64,000 nucleotides of DNA from Rhizobium halophilum (lineage in GTDB: Bacteria > Pseudomonadota > Alphaproteobacteria > Rhizobiales > Rhizobiaceae), in assembly GCF_021648825.1 (NCBI RefSeq), contig NZ_JAKJHS010000011.1:56564-120563 (forward strand), given 5' to 3'. Position numbers and translations under genes: made by a program. A model generated the notes under the pieces. That model was not told where the DNA came from. It worked only from the letters and a program-made list of their open reading frames with translations, and ran no database searches. Positions within the stretch are counted from its first letter, which is position 1. Each line of letters starts with the position of its first letter. This document shows positions 61,026-64,000 of the stretch, piece after piece.

Positions 61026-61123
61026 GGGCGGAATATGGCGAGTCGGCGGGGGAAAGTGAAGGGGGCGCGGCGGAAAATGAGTACAAAAGGGAAACGCGTA
61101 AACGCTGTCGCCGTGCGGTGACG

Positions 61124-61516
61124 TCAATCCTCCGTGCGGCCGGTGCCGTCCCGGTCTCGCTCGTAATGGTGCTTCAGGGCGAAGGGCGCCAGCCAGCTTT
61201 CGCGGCGGATCGTCCAGAGCTCGTAGCTGGGGGTGAACTGGTCGGGGGCGTCGAGCGCGCCGAGCGCCACCTCGATCTCGTCGTCGCTGACGGCGAAGAC
61301 GGAGGAGCCGCAGCGGGGGCAGAAATGCCGGCCGCGAAACTCCGACGTCTCGCCCTCGATCGTCACGGCTTCGGCCGGGAAGATTGCGGAAGCGTTGAAC
61401 GGGGCGCCGTGATGTTTGCGGCAGTCGAGGCAGTGGCAGAGGCCGACCCGGTAAGGCTTGCCGCGGGCGGTGAGGCGGAGCTGGCCGCAAAGGCAGCCGC
61501 CGGTGACGTCGTCCAT
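61124..61516 (-). CDS. GFA-family (CENP-V/glutathione-dependent formaldehyde-activating-like) protein
   Basis: A 130-residue zinc protein with the GFA cysteine set: [29 protein letters not shown] and [10 protein letters not shown]. Founding members bind glutathione-hydroxymethyl adducts, but most homologues have unknown roles. The ATG at 61516 has GAAGGAG at 7 bases; an upstream extension in the same frame is not supported. It lies between uvrB and the MFS gene, same strand. Confidence 0.9.
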   Translation of the reverse strand: MDDVTGGCLCGQLRLTARGKPYRVGLCHCLDCRKHHGAPFNASAIFPAEAVTIEGETSEFRGRHFCPRCGSSVFAVSDDEIEVALGALDAPDQFTPSYELWTIRRESWLAPFALKHHYERDRDGTGRTED

Positions 61517-61577
61517 GATGCGCTCCTTCTTGTCGTGACGGGAGGCTAGGGCGAAGGCCCGGCGGCGGCAAGGTTTC

Positions 61578-62785
61578 TCAGGCCACGGCGCCGGCCGGTT
61601 CTGCCTCCTTGCCCGGCAGCGGCGGGAAGGCAAGCGCGATGAGGACCGCCCCGAGGCCGACGAGGGCGGAGCCGATGAACAGCCACTGGTAGCTGGCGAA
61701 GGCGTCGAAGGCCCAGCCGCCCGCGAGCGGCCCGAAGGCCATGCCGACGGAGGACAGCATGGTGGCGGCGCCGAAGACGGTGCCGACCACATGCGGCCCG
61801 AAATACTCCCGCGCCAGCACCGCATAGAGCGGCATGACGCCACCATAGGTGCCACCAAAAATCACCGCCAGCGTATAGAAGCTCGTCAGACTGTCGGCGG
61901 CGAGATAAAGGGAGATCACGGCTGCCTGGACGAGGAGGCCCGCCACCAGCACCGGCTCGACGCCGATCCGGTCGGCGAGCACGCCGAAGAGCACGCGGCC
62001 GCCGAGCCCCGCCAGCCCCTCGACGCTGTAGATGCTGACGGCGGCCAGGGGGCGATGCCGCAGAGCATGGCATAGCTCACCATGTGGAAGATCGGCCCGG
62101 AATGGGCGGCGCAGCAGGCAAAGAAGGTGAAGCCGAGCACGAGGAATTGCGGCGTGAGCAGGAGGCGCGACAGCGGCTGTCGGCGGGCTTCGACGGCCTC
62201 CGCCTGTTCCCCTTCCGACAGCGCCGGCGGCTGGCGGATCAGCAGGGCGGTCGGCAGGAGGAACGCCCAGGCGCCGACGCCGATCATCAGCATGGCGGTG
62301 CGCCAGTCATAGGCGGAGATCAGGGTGCGGGCGAGCGGCGACACGGTCATCGGCGCCATGCCCATGCCGGCGGAGACGAGCGAGACGGCAAGCCCGCGCT
62401 GCTCGGTAAACCAGGTCATCACGGCGGCGATCATCGGCGCGAAGAAGGCGCTGGCGGCAAGGCCCACCAGCGTGCCATAGGCGAGCTGGAAGGCAAGCAG
62501 GCTTTCGGCGCGGCTTGCCAGCACCAGCGCCAGGCCGAGCAGGACCGAACCGATCAGGACCACGATCCGGGCGCCAAAACGGTCGGTCAGCGAGCCCCAG
62601 AGGAAGCCGCCGACGCCCATGACCAGGAAGTTCAGCGTCATGGCGGTGGAAATGCCGGCGCGCGACCAGCCGGTCTCGCTCGCCACCGGCTCCAGGAAGA
62701 TCGCCAGCGAAAACATGGTTCCCGCCGCGACGCAGCCCATCAGCCCGCCGGCGGCAACGATCACCCAACGATATGCACGTGCCAT
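61578..62785 (-). pseudogene. MFS transporter interrupted by a one-base deletion
   Basis: Twelve-helix major facilitator, about 402 codons if repaired. From ATG 62785 (site GGGAGAGG) the frame reads MARAYRWVIVAAGGLMGCVA to HMVSYAMLCGIAPWPP, with typical loop RFGARI after helix 2 (LWGSLTDRFG). At the C5 run on the minus strand (62048-62052) the sequence shifts: the neighbouring frame continues AAVSIYSVEGLAGLGGRVLF and LADRIGVEPVLVAG to the stop at 61578. One extra C would join them, so this is a frameshift mutation or a base-calling error. The relatives are monocarboxylate/oxalate-formate-type carriers, substrate unknown. Confidence 0.85.
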
Positions 62786-63038
62786 GACCCTCTCCCGAAC
62801 AAAGCCGGCGGTGGCGCCGGCGAGGTTATATGAGGCAAGGACGGATGGGGAGAGGGGATTCCGACAGGGGGGTGTAAGATCGGGTTCGGCAGGGTCGGAC
62901 CAGACAATAACCGGCGCGTCGACCGAAGCGGACTCAGAGCATGGACGAGATTATGTGAGTAAACCGGATGGCATGTTAGGAGGCGCGAATGGAATGGCTG
63001 GTGTTGTAACAGGGGAAGCCGCCACTGTCATCCGACGT

Positions 63039-63371
63039 CTAGAACGACGCCCTTCTGGGGATCGAAGCAAGTGTGCTCCTAGCTCTCGCATCTAGATTGG
63101 CGTTGCACCACTCAACGGGCACCGGAGACGCCCTCTGCAGGATCGCTGCTTCGAGCGCTACCCACAGCAGGCTCCATTCCCGGTTACTTGTCCTATGCCT
63201 GTACACCCCTTGCCCCTCATGCTCCATTATGCGCGTTTGCGTGATGATCTCCTCCGCGCTACGCGAGCGGGGCAAGTCGAAATCCTCGAGCAACGTTTGT
63301 AATTCGCCCAAGGTTGAAATCCCCTCCATAGCGGGTTTGTCAGATACAAATGGATATCCTGACAAAGTCAC
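63039..63371 (-). CDS. Small hypothetical protein, weakly supported
   Basis: A 110-residue frame from GTG 63371, preceded by CTGGAAG. The product is soluble, with an acidic helix (LGELQTLLEDFDLPRSRSAE) and hydrophobic LLWVALEAAIL near the middle, unlike random frames, but no family is recognised. ATG inside at residue 15 (EGISTLGEL) is another start. It lies alone in a poorly coding 1.1 kb stretch. Confidence 0.35.
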   Translation of the reverse strand: MTLSGYPFVSDKPAMEGISTLGELQTLLEDFDLPRSRSAEEIITQTRIMEHEGQGVYRHRTSNREWSLLWVALEAAILQRASPVPVEWCNANLDARARSTLASIPRRASF

Positions 63372-63881
63372 ATGGCTTCCAGACGTTTCAGCCGACCAAA
63401 TTGAGAGAAGACCCTGGACAAGGGATGATCGCCTCTTCGATCAGCAGCTTCATCTGGTCATCTGACCCTTAATAACCTGAGGGCACTCGAACAGGGGCGA
63501 GCGAAGCGAGTTCCAGCTGAAGAGAGGCTGCGGCCTTCGAATGGAGCAAGGGTCGGCCACCGTACAGAGGAGAGCGGCGAGAACAGGTGCAGGTCTAGAC
63601 GCAGCCGAATGTTGGCGGGCGGCGTTATAGCTGCTTCCACGCTCTTCCGGCCAGCCTTTCGCCAACATGCTCAGGCGCTGCGCCTTTCTGAGGCGTTCGG
63701 TCAGCTCGGCAGACTGTAGGGGACGCGTTCGTCGCAGCGGCGAGGGAGGCCGGCCTTCTTCAGTGACGGATGGAGCACTCGCTCCCGTTACAGCGCTCGC
63801 ACAGCTTGCGGAAGACGTCCGGGAACTTTGGGTGGAAGAGGTTGTTGAATCTGAACTCGTGGCAATAAAGGAAGCTTTGAT

Positions 63882-64000
63882 ATGATCGACACAAAGACTC
63901 ACGGCATCATCGACTACGTGACGGGCGCCCTTCTGATTATGGCGCCTTACGTCTTCGGATTTGCGAACGGCGGCGTGCAGCAGTGGCTTCCGCAGGTTCT
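63882..64000 (+). CDS. SPW-repeat-type membrane protein, N-terminal part (runs off window)
   Basis: ATG 63882 with AAGGAAG upstream reads MIDTKTHGIIDYVTGALLIM then APYVFGFANGGVQQWLP, the start pattern of SPW-repeat small membrane proteins (KTHGxIDYxxGxLL, tryptophan- and glycine-rich helices). About 39 codons are visible. The stop of a preceding short frame overlaps the ATG. Function is unknown; these proteins are predicted inner-membrane. Confidence 0.6.
   Translation, partial: MIDTKTHGIIDYVTGALLIMAPYVFGFANGGVQQWLPQV

Noticed and set aside
58488..61121. An 877-codon plus-strand frame opposite uvrB
   Set aside because: Shadow of the GC-rich uvrB; the product is composed of repetitive Gly/Asp/Val/Ala stretches without domains.
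63450..63902. A 150-codon minus-strand frame near the right end
   Set aside because: Ser/Thr/Arg-rich composition with no ribosome site and antisense to the SPW gene start.

Overview
The window is a stretch of chromosome from a member of the Rhizobiaceae (Sinorhizobium/Ensifer/Rhizobium type). The evidence is gene order and family traits: an rpsB-tsf-pyrH-frr-uppS-cdsA-rseP-bamA-lpxD-fabZ-lpxA-lpxI-lpxB run ending against gltA; a pyruvate dehydrogenase operon whose E1-beta carries its own lipoyl domain and which also contains an arylesterase and lpd/lipA; dusB(nifR3)-ntrB-ntrC followed by ntrY-ntrX-trkA-hfq-hflX; an alphaproteobacterial GTTC-N7-GTTC SOS box before lexA; a fused ispDF; and a very long UvrB. 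No rRNA, tRNA, CRISPR array, prophage or insertion sequence was seen.

Layout. 1-930: start of icd (leaving the window) and a secreted small protein. 1.1-6.0 kb: translation and membrane-lipid genes (rpsB, tsf, pyrH, frr, uppS, cdsA). 6.1-14.2 kb: envelope biogenesis (rseP, bamA and the lipid A genes lpxD-fabZ-lpxA-lpxI-lpxB, largely translationally coupled). 14.2-21.4 kb: gltA, comEC, lexA, kdsA, eno. 21.5-31.3 kb: ftsB-like gene, then pdhABC-small coiled coil-arylesterase-DUF465-lpd-GlsB-like-lipA-kinase-like-ratA, which supplies the pyruvate dehydrogenase complex, its E3 and its lipoate. 31.2-32.9 kb (minus): ispDF-pncC. 33.1-41.4 kb: two nitrogen-type two-component systems, NtrBC and NtrYX, with two small genes between them. 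41.5-44.7 kb: trkA, hfq, hflX. 44.7-48.6 kb: accessory genes (YdeI-like, SDR/AraC divergent pair, mazG, nucleoside deaminase). 48.9-53.8 kb: a sulfite/nitrite reduction cluster (cysG, DUF2849, cysI, DUF934, fpr).

53.8-64 kb is different. It contains tandem hairpins and a GC-rich direct repeat, a cysteine-rich small gene, about 600 bases with many potential hairpins and no convincing gene, and then a visibly AT-richer island (about 55.1-57.8 kb). The island encodes a beta-class DNA methyltransferase and a DGQHR (DndB-like) protein with a possible nuclease domain at its N-terminus. Both genes carry apparent single-base deletions. The pair looks like a modification/restriction or related defence cassette, probably decaying, dropped between the fpr region and uvrB. 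uvrB itself carries palindromic mosaic repeats translated in frame. Beyond it lie a GFA-family gene, a frameshifted MFS transporter, about 1 kb of poorly coding sequence and the start of an SPW-repeat membrane protein.

The most interesting signals are the methyltransferase + nuclease-like/DGQHR cassette, the translated palindromic repeat in uvrB, the NtrX that lacks the sigma-54 contact motif, the ComEC that lacks its beta-lactamase-like domain, and inverted repeats in the leaders of rpsB and bamA. Start codons are reading-based choices and alternatives are given where they matter.
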